Part shown: in pieces, positions 1 to 7,707 of the stretch
How the letters are laid out: each line of letters opens with the position of its first letter
Position numbering within the stretch: position 1 is the stretch's first letter
From: Actinocorallia sp039871655
GTDB lineage: Bacteria > Actinomycetota > Actinomycetes > Streptosporangiales > Streptosporangiaceae
Direction of reading: 5' to 3'
Assembly: GCF_039871655.1 (NCBI RefSeq)
Contig: NZ_JBDPLZ010000005.1
Location: 496,001 to 560,000, forward strand
Length of the DNA: 64,000 nucleotides
Notes under the pieces: model-generated
Database searches by the model: none
What the model was told of the DNA's origin: nothing
What the model saw: the letters and a program-made list of their open reading frames with translations, nothing else
Position numbers and translations under genes: made by a program

Positions 1-71
1 CCGCGTCCGAGGAGGTCGCGCCCGGGGAGTCCACCGGTCCCGGAACCCCGCCGGGGCCGGTGGCCGACTAG
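1..71 (+). CDS. 3' end of an upstream gene (partial, product unknown)
   Basis: One forward frame is open from the window edge to a TAG at 69-71. It encodes a short Pro/Gly/Glu-rich tail ending in GPVAD, which resembles the disordered C-terminus of a larger protein. It would converge on, and overlap by about 3 bp, the stop codon of the reverse-strand bldC-like gene. Only about 22 codons are visible, so no function can be given. It may simply be an open stretch in GC-rich DNA. Confidence 0.35.
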   Translation, partial: ASEEVAPGESTGPGTPPGPVAD

Positions 72-265
72 CGGACCTCCGCCAGCGGTTCGTCTCCGCG
101 CAGCAGCGCGTGCACCTCGGACTCGCGGAACCGACGGTGGCCCCCCGGAGTACGGATGCTGCTGATCCGGCCGGCGGCGGCCCACCGGGTGACCGTCTTG
201 GGGTCTACCCGGAACAGGGCGGCGACCTCTCCAGGGGTCAACAGACGCTCACTAGTGCTTTCCAC
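68..265 (-). CDS. BldC-family MerR-like DNA-binding protein
   Basis: A 65-residue protein consisting almost only of a MerR-type winged helix-turn-helix: LLTPGEVAALFRVDPKTV, then TRWAAAGRISSIRTPGGH, then RRFRESEV. This is the hallmark of BldC, a small actinobacterial developmental regulator of about 68 residues that binds direct repeats cooperatively. The GTG at 263-265 is chosen because GGGGAGAG lies about 6 nt upstream and the length then matches BldC. Longer upstream readings on this strand lack family similarity. It is divergent from the threonine-dehydratase-like gene and shares a 271-bp intergenic region with it. It may be a BldC paralogue rather than the orthologue. Confidence 0.85.
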   Translation of the reverse strand: MESTSERLLTPGEVAALFRVDPKTVTRWAAAGRISSIRTPGGHRRFRESEVHALLRGDEPLAEVR

Positions 266-536
266 GGATTCTCTCCCCTTTTGTCCCGCTCTGGACGCGG
301 GTGGATAGATTCCAAGTGTGCCGGGTCGAGACCGATTCATGCCTTGTTTTCGTAAAACATAACTTTGAGTGACGCCATGAGCAGGCATTATCTCGAAAAG
401 TAACCATGACATGTCTCACAGCAGTCCCGGCGATCCCATTGACACCCACCTTGACCATGGAATACGCCGTCAGATGAGGGTTTCGGCCGGTGCCGCCTCC
501 GCTGCCGGGACCGTTCTTACGGATAAGCTCCCGAGC
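266..536. other. Divergent intergenic region (bldC-like / threonine dehydratase-like)
   Basis: This 271-bp spacer should hold the promoters of both flanking genes. Its centre (about 330-410) is clearly AT-richer than the flanks. A TTGACA hexamer lies at 439-444 on the plus strand, but no good -10 sits at 17-18 bp from it. No hairpin or riboswitch-like fold is evident. An open frame covers 411-536 upstream of the dehydratase ATG, but it adds residues without family similarity. Confidence 0.4.
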
Positions 537-1487
537 ATGTCCGATCTGGTCACATTGGCGGAGATCGAAGCGGCGGCCCGCCGGTTGGCCGGAGTCGCGG
601 TGCGCACTCCGCTCGTCCGGTATCCGGGCGTGCCCCTGTGGATCAAGCCCGAATCGCTCCAGCCGATCGGCGCGTTCAAGCTCCGAGGCGCCTACGCGGC
701 GATGACCTCGGCTCCCCTCGGGGGATCGCGCCCGCCCGGTGTCGTCGCGCACTCCAACGGCAACCACGCGCAGGCGGTCGCCTACGCGGCCAGGGAGCTG
801 GGTGTGCGCGCGGTGCTGGTGATCCCGCACGACGCGCCGGACGTCAAGGTGCAGGAGTGCGTACGGCTCGGCGCCGAGGTGGTGCTGGTGGAGCCGACGA
901 TGGAGGCCAGGACGCAGACCGCCGAACGGCTGGCCAAGGCGCACGGCTACGACCTCGTCGCCCCCTTCGACGACCGCAGGGTGATCGCGGGCCAGGGCAC
1001 CATCGGACTGGAGATCATGGCCGACGCCCCCGACGCGGGGGTGGTCCTCGCGCCCGTGGGCGGGGGCGGTCTGCTGGCCGGGACCGCCACCGCGGTCAAG
1101 GCCCTCGGCCGCGGCACCAGGGTGGTCGGCGTCGTGCCCGCCCTGGCGGCGGACGCCCGCGACTCCTTCCTCCTGGGCCGCCCGGTGACCTGGGACGTCA
1201 AGGAGATCCGGCGGACGATGGCGGACGCGCTGAGGGTCGGCCGGGTCGGCGACATCCCCTTCCGGCACATCGCCGAGTACGTGGACGACATCGTCACGGT
1301 GACCGAGGAGGAGATCCGCGAGACGATGCGGCTGCTGGCCGTCAAGACCCGCCTGGTGGCCGAGCCGGCCGGCGCCGTCGCGGCCGCGGCCTTCCTCTTC
1401 CACCGCGACGAACTGCCCCCCGGCGACGGGGTCGCGGTCCTGTCGGGCGGCAACGTGGACCCAGAGCTGTTCTTCTCCTCGCACTGA
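537..1487 (+). CDS. PLP-dependent threonine/serine dehydratase-like enzyme
   Basis: About 316 residues of the fold-type II PLP family (threonine ammonia-lyase, serine dehydratase, serine racemase). The cofactor lysine is in GAFKLRGA (about residue 48). A substrate loop SNGNHAQAVAYAA and the phosphate-binding glycine loop GGGGLLAG are present, and a late SGGNVD completes the active site. No C-terminal ACT regulatory domain is present, so it resembles the catabolic, non-feedback-inhibited type. The ATG at 537 is preferred over an in-frame start at 411 because family similarity begins with SDLVTLAEIEAA. It could deaminate threonine to 2-oxobutyrate or act on serine; sequence alone does not decide. 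Confidence 0.88.
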   Translation: MSDLVTLAEIEAAARRLAGVAVRTPLVRYPGVPLWIKPESLQPIGAFKLRGAYAAMTSAPLGGSRPPGVVAHSNGNHAQAVAYAARELGVRAVLVIPHDAPDVKVQECVRLGAEVVLVEPTMEARTQTAERLAKAHGYDLVAPFDDRRVIAGQGTIGLEIMADAPDAGVVLAPVGGGGLLAGTATAVKALGRGTRVVGVVPALAADARDSFLLGRPVTWDVKEIRRTMADALRVGRVGDIPFRHIAEYVDDIVTVTEEEIRETMRLLAVKTRLVAEPAGAVAAAAFLFHRDELPPGDGVAVLSGGNVDPELFFSSH

Positions 1488-1597
1488 GCCCCGGCGGCCC
1501 TCGGATCCGGAGCCCCCGGGCCCGGCGGGGCTCCGGACCGGCCTTGAGGGGACCCTGGACCGAGGCTCGGGCGACCTGCGGATAACCTCGAAGGACC

Positions 1598-1834
1598 ATG
1601 CGTTCAGTCATCGTCTACAGTCTCGCGCGGCTCCTGCTGGTCGCGGCCACGGCCGCGATCCTCTACCTCTTCGGGCTGAGGGGTCTGCTCAACCTCGCCC
1701 TGGCCTTCCTGATCTCCGGGATCGTGAGCTACGTCCTGCTGTCCGGGCAGCGCGACAAGATCTCCGTCGCCCTCACGGCCAAGAGGGAGCGTCGGTCCGA
1801 GGGCACGTCGGGGAAGGAGTCCCTCGCCGATTAG
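1598..1834 (+). CDS. Small membrane protein, DUF4229-like
   Basis: A 78-residue protein with two predicted membrane helices (about residues 6-24 and 29-48), followed by a charged tail rich in Lys/Arg/Glu/Ser. The size, topology and the RDKISVALTAKRERRSE-type junction fit the actinobacterial DUF4229 family, whose function is unknown. The ATG at 1598 is preceded by GAAGGA. It lies 10 bp before menG on the same strand, so the two are probably co-transcribed. Context suggests only a loose link to membrane or quinone biology. Confidence 0.75.
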   Translation: MRSVIVYSLARLLLVAATAAILYLFGLRGLLNLALAFLISGIVSYVLLSGQRDKISVALTAKRERRSEGTSGKESLAD

Positions 1835-1844
1835 GCTGCTCCCC

Positions 1845-2552
1845 ATGACCCGCGCTGATCTGGACAAGAAACCCTCCGACGTCGCCGCGATGTTCGACGA
1901 CACGGCCGAGCGGTACGACCTTCTCAACACCCTCATGACGGGCGGCCGGGACCGCGCCTGGCGCAGGGCCGTGGCCAAGGCGATCGACGCGCGGCCCGGG
2001 GAGCGGGTGCTGGATCTGGCGGCGGGCACCGGCACGTCCACCGCGGCCATCGCCGAGAGCGGCGCCGAATGCGTCGCGTGCGACTTCTCCCTCGGCATGC
2101 TCCAGGTCGGCACCCGTCGGCAGCAGGGCAGGCGCGGTGTGACTTTCGTCGCGGGCGACGCGCTGCGCCTCCCCTTCAAGGACTCCTCTTTCGACGTCGT
2201 CACCATCTCCTTCGGGCTGCGGAACGTCGCGGACACGGACGCCGCGCTGCGGGAGATGCTGCGGGTGACCCGGCCGGGCGGCCGGCTGGTGATCTGCGAG
2301 GTCAGCCACCCGACGAACAAGCTGCTGGCACTCGGTCACGAGTTCCACTTGAAGGTGGGGCTGCCGCTGCTGGCGAAGGCCAGTTCCAACCCCGATTCCT
2401 ACAACTACCTGGCCGAGTCCACGCTTCGCTGGCCGGCTCAGCCCGCGCTGGCGGGGATGGTCCGGGAGGCGGGCTGGGAGCGGGTCCAGTGGCGCGACCT
2501 CACCTTCGGGGTCGCCGCGATCCACCGCGCCCGCAAGCCGGAAAGCGTATGA
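1845..2552 (+). CDS. menG: Demethylmenaquinone C-methyltransferase (MenG/UbiE family)
   Basis: A 235-residue class I SAM-dependent methyltransferase. It shows the MenG/UbiE N-terminal signature (FDDTAERYDLLN), the SAM loop DLAAGTGT at about residues 57-64, and the later motif TISFGLRNV followed by LRVTRPGGRLVICEVS. MenG methylates demethylmenaquinone in the last common step of menaquinone synthesis. Its position before a prenyl reductase, complex I and a polyprenyl synthase supports the menaquinone role over ubiquinone, which actinomycetes do not make. Confidence in family is high. Confidence 0.95.
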   Translation: MTRADLDKKPSDVAAMFDDTAERYDLLNTLMTGGRDRAWRRAVAKAIDARPGERVLDLAAGTGTSTAAIAESGAECVACDFSLGMLQVGTRRQQGRRGVTFVAGDALRLPFKDSSFDVVTISFGLRNVADTDAALREMLRVTRPGGRLVICEVSHPTNKLLALGHEFHLKVGLPLLAKASSNPDSYNYLAESTLRWPAQPALAGMVREAGWERVQWRDLTFGVAAIHRARKPESV

Positions 2553-2708
2553 GCCCGGGGTCGGCGGCGCGGATCCGGCCGGTGGGCGAAAGCCCGAGAA
2601 GGCCGCGTGTTTCGCCTGGTGAAGTCAGGGACACTTCAATTACCGGGGAGTAGCAACCTCATCAGTCCATCCCTTGCGCAACGGGTGTAGCCTCGCAACG
2701 AAGGGTGC

Positions 2709-2726
2709 TTGTGAAGTAGTTCACAA
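2709..2726. promoter_or_regulatory. Putative Rex operator (ROP)
   Basis: TTGTGAAGTAGTTCACAA is a perfect 7-bp inverted repeat with a 4-bp spacer. It agrees with the operator described for Streptomyces Rex (core TGTGAA-N4-TTCACA), an NADH/NAD+-sensing repressor known to control nuo and cytochrome bd genes. It lies 40 bp before the reductase start and upstream of the nuo operon. The right half-site TTCACA could also serve as a -35, with TAGCGA 18 bp on as a weak -10; that part is speculation. Confidence 0.75.
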
Positions 2727-2765
2727 ACGCACTTGCCGCAGCGTAGCGACGAAGAGGGTTGGAAG

Positions 2766-4016
2766 TTGAGCGAGCATTCCCCCGAAGCCGCCGACGTGAT
2801 CGTCGTGGGGGCCGGCCCGGCCGGCTCGACCACGGCCTACTACCTGGCGCAGACGGGTCTGAAGGTTCTCCTTCTGGAGAAGGCCACCTTCCCGCGGGAC
2901 AAGATCTGCGGGGACGGCCTCACCCCCCGCGCGGTACGGCAGCTCATCGCCATGGGCGTGGACATCAACGCGCCCGGCTGGATCCGCAACAAGGGCCTGC
3001 GCATCTACGGCGGGGGAGTGCGGCTGGAGCTGCCCTGGCCCGAGCTCGCCACCTTCCCCGACTTCGGGCTGGTCCGCCCGCGCATGGACCTGGACCGGCT
3101 GCTGGCCGAGCACGCGGTGAAGGCGGGCGCCACCCTGCTGCAGGGCACCACGGTCACCGAGCCGATCATCGACGAGCGCACCGACCGGGTGAGCGGGGTG
3201 CGGACCAAGGACGGCCGGGAGTTCCGCGCGCCGCTCGTCGTGGCGGCCGACGGCAACTCCGCCCGGCTGGCCCTGGCCATGGGCATCCGCAAGCGCGAGG
3301 ACCGGCCGATGGGCGTCGCGGTCCGGCGCTACTACGAGACGCCGCGCCATGAAGACGACTACCTCGAGTCATGGCTGGAACTGTGGGACGGCGATCGGCT
3401 TCTGCCCGGTTACGGCTGGGTGTTCGGGTGCGGGAACGGCACCTCGAACGTCGGGCTCGGGCTGCTGAACACCTCCAAGTCCTTCCAGAACACCGACTAC
3501 CGCGAGATGCTCCGCCGCTGGACCGCCGGAATGCCCAAGGAATGGCAGTTCGACGAGGAACACGCGACGGGGCCGATCCGCGGCGCGGCTCTGCCGATGG
3601 GATTCAACCGGCAGCCGCACTACTCCCGGGGTCTGCTCCTGGTGGGCGACGCCGGGGGAATGGTCAACCCGTTCAACGGCGAGGGCATCGACTACGCGAT
3701 GGAATCGGGCCACCTGGCCGCCGACATCATCGTGCAGGCGCTGGCCAGGCCGACCGCCGCCCAGCGGGAACGGGCGCTTTATGAGTACCCGCGCATCCTC
3801 AAGGAGGAGCACGGGGGGTACTTCACGATCGGACGGATCTTCGTGAAGGCCATCGGCGACCCGCGGGTGATGAAGTTCGCCACCCGGCACGGCATGCCGC
3901 ACCCGACGCTGATGCGGTTCACGCTGAAGCTGCTGGCGAACCTCACCGACCCGCGTGGCGGGGACGCGATGGACCGGGTCATCAATGCGATGACCCGGAT
4001 TGCCCCGGACGCCTGA
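2766..4016 (+). CDS. Geranylgeranyl reductase-family FAD oxidoreductase (possible menaquinone prenyl reductase)
   Basis: About 416 residues. An N-terminal Rossmann FAD motif (VIVVGAGPAGSTTAYYLA) is followed by the family signature GDGLTPRAV and a second FAD motif LLVGDAGGMVNPFNGEG near residue 290. The family reduces double bonds in prenyl chains. In mycobacteria the homologue MenJ saturates an isoprene unit of menaquinone-9. Placement between menG and nuoA-N makes menaquinone tail reduction the likely role. A TTG at 2766 is chosen because AGAGGG lies 7 nt upstream; an in-frame TTG at 2733 would overlap the Rex-site region. About 110 bp separate it from nuoA, so read-through from one promoter is possible. 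Confidence 0.88.
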   Translation: MSEHSPEAADVIVVGAGPAGSTTAYYLAQTGLKVLLLEKATFPRDKICGDGLTPRAVRQLIAMGVDINAPGWIRNKGLRIYGGGVRLELPWPELATFPDFGLVRPRMDLDRLLAEHAVKAGATLLQGTTVTEPIIDERTDRVSGVRTKDGREFRAPLVVAADGNSARLALAMGIRKREDRPMGVAVRRYYETPRHEDDYLESWLELWDGDRLLPGYGWVFGCGNGTSNVGLGLLNTSKSFQNTDYREMLRRWTAGMPKEWQFDEEHATGPIRGAALPMGFNRQPHYSRGLLLVGDAGGMVNPFNGEGIDYAMESGHLAADIIVQALARPTAAQRERALYEYPRILKEEHGGYFTIGRIFVKAIGDPRVMKFATRHGMPHPTLMRFTLKLLANLTDPRGGDAMDRVINAMTRIAPDA

Positions 4017-4127
4017 TTTCTAACCACAACTGAACCCACTGGTACGGACCAATGTGCGTTCTCACTAGGATGATCCAGCTCACACGGGTGAGATGGATCA
4101 CGAGCTATGAGGGGGGTGTGTAAACCC

Positions 4128-4487
4128 GTGGACCTCTACTACCCGATCGTCGTACTCGGTGCGCTGGCGGCGGCCTTCGCCATCGGTTCGGTGATCATGG
4201 CGGCCTTCACCGGGCCGAAACGCTGGAACAGGGCGAAGCTCGAAGCCTACGAGTGCGGAATCGAGCCGACTCCGCAACCGGTCGGCGGCGGACGCTTCCC
4301 CGTGAAGTACTACCTCACGGCGATGCTCTTCATCGTCTTCGACATTGAGATCATCTTCTTGTACCCCTGGGCCGTCGCCTTCGACGGGCTGGGGATCTTC
4401 GGTCTCATCGAGATGGTTTTGTTCATCGTCACCGTCCTCGTCGCGTACGCCTACGTCTGGCGGCGCGGCGGCTTGGAGTGGGACTGA
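4128..4487 (+). CDS. nuoA: NADH-quinone oxidoreductase subunit A
   Basis: A 119-residue membrane subunit with three helices, part of the quinone/proton-channel junction of complex I. The conserved loop KLEAYECGIEP and the helix LFIVFDIEIIFLYPWA are typical. A GTG at 4128 is chosen rather than the ATG at 4107: GAGGGGG precedes it and the protein then begins VDLYYPIVVLGALAA, aligning with known NuoA starts. First gene of the 14-gene nuo operon. It is followed 4 bp later by nuoB. Confidence 0.95.
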   Translation: MDLYYPIVVLGALAAAFAIGSVIMAAFTGPKRWNRAKLEAYECGIEPTPQPVGGGRFPVKYYLTAMLFIVFDIEIIFLYPWAVAFDGLGIFGLIEMVLFIVTVLVAYAYVWRRGGLEWD

Positions 4488-4491
4488 TCAC

Positions 4492-5046
4492 ATGGGTCTG
4501 GAAGAGAAACTTCCCAGCGGGTTCCTGCTCACCACGGTCGAGCAGGTGGCCGGCTGGGCACGCAAGAGCTCCGTCTGGCCGGCGACCTTCGGGCTCGCCT
4601 GCTGCGCCATCGAGATGATGGCCGCGGGCGACCCCCGGCACGACTTCTCCCGGTGGGGCATGGAACGTGCTTCGGGATCGCCGAGGCAGGCGGACCTGAT
4701 GATCGTGGCTGGACGGGTCAGCCAGAAGATGGCGCCGGTCCTGCGGCAGGTCTATGACCAGATGTCGGAACCCAAGTGGGTGATCGCGATGGGTGTCTGT
4801 GCGTCTTCTGGAGGCATGTTCAACAACTACGCGATCGTGCAAGGGGTGGACCACATCGTACCAGTGGACATCTACCTGCCAGGATGCCCCCCACGGCCCG
4901 AGATGCTGCTGGACGCCATCCTCAAACTGCACGACAAGATCCAGAACACCAAGCTGGGCGTGCAGCGGGAGCGGCAGATCCAGGAACTGGAGAAGGCGAA
5001 GCTCCGGCAGCTGCCGCTGCTGGGCCAGTCGGGAGCGCGGCCATGA
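4492..5046 (+). CDS. nuoB: NADH-quinone oxidoreductase subunit B
   Basis: A 184-residue peripheral-arm subunit carrying the N2 [4Fe-4S] cluster, the last redox centre before quinone. Ligands are visible: the tandem Cys37-Cys38 in FGLACCAIE, Cys103 in GVCASSGG and Cys132 in LPGCPPRPE. The C-terminus is a short charged helix. The ATG at 4492 follows nuoA directly and the stop overlaps the nuoC start (ATGA), which suggests translational coupling. Confidence 0.96.
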   Translation: MGLEEKLPSGFLLTTVEQVAGWARKSSVWPATFGLACCAIEMMAAGDPRHDFSRWGMERASGSPRQADLMIVAGRVSQKMAPVLRQVYDQMSEPKWVIAMGVCASSGGMFNNYAIVQGVDHIVPVDIYLPGCPPRPEMLLDAILKLHDKIQNTKLGVQRERQIQELEKAKLRQLPLLGQSGARP

Positions 5047-5684
5047 GCGACATCGTCAAGCGCCGGGGCATGTTCGGGGCGAACACGACCGGTGACACCT
5101 CCGGGTACGGCAGGCTGGTGGTGACGCAGCCCGCGGGGGAATCCACGCCCCGCCCCTACGGGGAGTACTTCGACGAGATCGCCGACGAACTGGAGCGGTC
5201 CGGTTTCTCTGACGCGATCGAGCGGGTCGTGGTTCATCGCGGAGAGATAACTTTCCACGTGAAGCGCGAACGGCTGCTGGAGCTGGCCAGGACGCTGCGC
5301 GACGAGCCCACGCTGCGCTTCGAGCTGCTGTCGGGCGTGTCGGGCGTGCACTATCCGCAGGAGACCGGCAGCGAGCTGCACGCCGTCTACCACCTGCTCT
5401 CGATCACCCACAACCGGCGGATCCGGCTGGAGGTCGGGATACCGGACGCGGACCCCCACGTCGACTCCCTGACGCCGGTCTACCCCACGGCCGACTGGCA
5501 CGAACGGGAGACCTGGGACTTCTTCGGGATCGTCTTCGACGGACACCCCGCGCTGACCCGGATCGAGATGCCCGACGACTGGGTGGGCCACCCCCAACGC
5601 AAGGACTATCCCCTCGGCGGCATCCCCGTCGAGTACCGCGGCGCGGAGATCCCGCCGCCGGACGAGCGGAGGTCGTACTCATGA
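5043..5684 (+). CDS. nuoC: NADH-quinone oxidoreductase subunit C
   Basis: A 213-residue 30-kDa-type subunit of the connecting module. The family signature ADWHERETWDFFGIVFDG and the terminal GHPQRKDYPLGG are present. It begins inside the nuoB stop (CCATGAG) and ends inside the nuoD start. The N-terminal 35 residues are variable and actinobacteria-like. It is a separate polypeptide here, not fused to NuoD as in enterobacteria. Confidence 0.95.
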   Translation: MSDIVKRRGMFGANTTGDTSGYGRLVVTQPAGESTPRPYGEYFDEIADELERSGFSDAIERVVVHRGEITFHVKRERLLELARTLRDEPTLRFELLSGVSGVHYPQETGSELHAVYHLLSITHNRRIRLEVGIPDADPHVDSLTPVYPTADWHERETWDFFGIVFDGHPALTRIEMPDDWVGHPQRKDYPLGGIPVEYRGAEIPPPDERRSYS

Positions 5685-7039
5685 CCACCACCTACGACGC
5701 GTACAAGGCCGGAGCGACCGACGACGGGTCGACCGAGGGCAAGGTGTTCAACCTCGCCGGCGCCGACTGGGACGAGGTCGTCGAGGGCGCCAAGGACACC
5801 GACACCGACGAGCGGCTCGTGGTCAACATGGGCCCGCAGCACCCGTCCACCCACGGCGTGCTGCGGCTGATCCTGACGCTCGACGGCGAGACGGTCGAGA
5901 AGGTGCAGGTCGGCATCGGCTACCTGCACACCGGCATCGAGAAGAACATGGAGTTCCGGACCTGGACGCAGGGCACCACGTTCTGCACCCGGATGGACTA
6001 CCTGGCTCCGATCTTCAACGAGACCGCGTACTGCCTGGCCGTCGAGAAGCTGCTGGGCGTCACCGACCGCATCCCCGAGCGGGCCAACGTCATCCGGGTG
6101 CTCATGATGGAGCTCAACCGGATCTCCTCCCACCTGGTGGCGATCGCCACGTTCGGCCTGGAGCTGGGCGCGACCACGGTCATGCTCAACGGGTTCATCG
6201 AGCGCGAGTACACCCTCGACCTGTTCGAGGAGATCACCGGGCTGCGCATGAACATGGCCTACGTCCGCCCCGGCGGCGTGGCCCAGGACCTCGGGCCCGG
6301 CACCATCTCCAAGCTGCGCGACTACCTCAAGCGCATGCCCGAGCGCTTCCAGCAGATGCGCAAGCTGCTGGACGCCAACCCGATCTACCTGGCGCGGACC
6401 AAGGACATCGCGTACCTGGACCTGACCGGCTGCATGGCCCTGGGCATCACCGGCCCGGTGCTGCGCGCCACCGGCCTGCCGTGGGACCTGCGCAAGTCCC
6501 AGCCGTACTGCGGTTACGAGACCTACGACTTCAAGGTGCACACGCAGGACACCTGCGACGTGTACGGGCGCTACCTCGTCCGGATCGCCGAGATGGAGGA
6601 GTCGCTGAAGATCGTCGAGCAGTGCGTGGAGCGGCTCACCAAGGGCTCGGCCAAGGACGGCCCGGTGATGATCGAGGACAAGAAGATCGGCTGGCCCGCC
6701 CAGCTGGCGATCGGCACCGACGGCATGGGCAACTCGCCCGCCCACATCGGGCACATCATGGGCGAGTCCATGGAGGCGCTGATCCACCACTTCAAGCTGG
6801 TGACCGAGGGCTTCCGGGTCCCGGCCGGCCAGGCCTACGCGTCGGTCGAGTCGCCGCGCGGCGAGCTGTCCGCGCACGTCGTCTCCGACGGCGGCACCCG
6901 GCCCTACCGGGTCCACTTCCGCGACCCGTCGTTCACCAACCTGCAGGCCACGGCCGCGATGTGCGAAGGCTCCTTCGTCGCCGACGTCATCGCCGCGGTC
7001 GCGTCCATCGACCCCGTGATGGGAGGCGTTGACCGTTGA
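5681..7039 (+). CDS. nuoD: NADH-quinone oxidoreductase subunit D
   Basis: A 452-residue 49-kDa-type subunit that lines the quinone cavity together with NuoB. Signatures include NMGPQHPSTHGVLRL and IGYLHTGIEKNME, and a C-terminal DPSFTNLQ and VMGGVDR. A 45-residue acidic N-terminal extension precedes the core. This is the only NuoD gene in the window. The second nuo cluster at 48-57 kb has none, so this gene may serve both enzymes. Confidence 0.96.
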   Translation: MTTTYDAYKAGATDDGSTEGKVFNLAGADWDEVVEGAKDTDTDERLVVNMGPQHPSTHGVLRLILTLDGETVEKVQVGIGYLHTGIEKNMEFRTWTQGTTFCTRMDYLAPIFNETAYCLAVEKLLGVTDRIPERANVIRVLMMELNRISSHLVAIATFGLELGATTVMLNGFIEREYTLDLFEEITGLRMNMAYVRPGGVAQDLGPGTISKLRDYLKRMPERFQQMRKLLDANPIYLARTKDIAYLDLTGCMALGITGPVLRATGLPWDLRKSQPYCGYETYDFKVHTQDTCDVYGRYLVRIAEMEESLKIVEQCVERLTKGSAKDGPVMIEDKKIGWPAQLAIGTDGMGNSPAHIGHIMGESMEALIHHFKLVTEGFRVPAGQAYASVESPRGELSAHVVSDGGTRPYRVHFRDPSFTNLQATAAMCEGSFVADVIAAVASIDPVMGGVDR

Positions 7040-7707
7040 GTCACTTCCCCGAGGGCTCCCCGTACGACGTGGAGACCAGACAGCGTCTGGAACAGGACGC
7101 GAAGGAGATCATCGCCCGTTACCCGCAGCCGCGCAGCGCGCTGCTGCCGCTGCTGCACCTGGTGCAGTCGCTGGACGGGCACATCACCCAGGAAGGCGTG
7201 CAGTTCTGCGCCGACATGCTGGACGTGACCCCGGCGCAGGTGGTCGGCGTCGCGACCTTCTACACCCAGTACAAGCGGGCGCCGATGGGCGAGTACCACG
7301 TGGGCGTGTGCGTCAACACGCTGTGCGCGGTGCTCGGCGGCGACGAGATCTGGGAGTCGCTGAGCGAGCACGTCGGCGTCGGACACGACCAGGCCACCGA
7401 GGACGGCAAGATCTCCCTCGAGCGCCTGGAGTGCAACGCGGCCTGCGACTACGCGCCGGTCATGATGGTGAACTGGGAGTTCTACGACAACCAGACGCCC
7501 GAAAGCGCCAAGCAGCTCGTCGACGACCTGCGGGCCGGACGGCCGGTGCCGCCCACCCGCGGCGCGAACGGCATCTGCTCGTTCAAGGAGGCATCCCGGG
7601 TGCTGGCCGGGTTCAACGACGGCCGCGCCCACGAGGGCGTCCAGGCCGGTCCGGAGTCCCGGGTCGGCGTGGAGCTGGCCAAGGAGAAGGGGTGGGAGGC
7701 CCCGTGA
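7036..7707 (+). CDS. nuoE: NADH-quinone oxidoreductase subunit E
   Basis: A 223-residue 24-kDa-type subunit of the NADH-oxidising module with a thioredoxin-like fold. The N1a [2Fe-2S] ligands are visible as C-x4-C in VCVNTLCAV and C-x3-C in LECNAACDYAPV. The start is a TTG at 7036 that overlaps the nuoD stop (TTGA) and follows GGGAGGCG. The protein is longer than E. coli NuoE because of a C-terminal tail after residue 165. Confidence 0.94.
   Translation: MSHFPEGSPYDVETRQRLEQDAKEIIARYPQPRSALLPLLHLVQSLDGHITQEGVQFCADMLDVTPAQVVGVATFYTQYKRAPMGEYHVGVCVNTLCAVLGGDEIWESLSEHVGVGHDQATEDGKISLERLECNAACDYAPVMMVNWEFYDNQTPESAKQLVDDLRAGRPVPPTRGANGICSFKEASRVLAGFNDGRAHEGVQAGPESRVGVELAKEKGWEAP

Noticed and set aside
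4082..4095. CTCAC-ACGG-GTGAG inverted repeat before nuoA as a second Rex site
   Set aside because: The arms have the opposite polarity to the Rex consensus and are only 5 bp.
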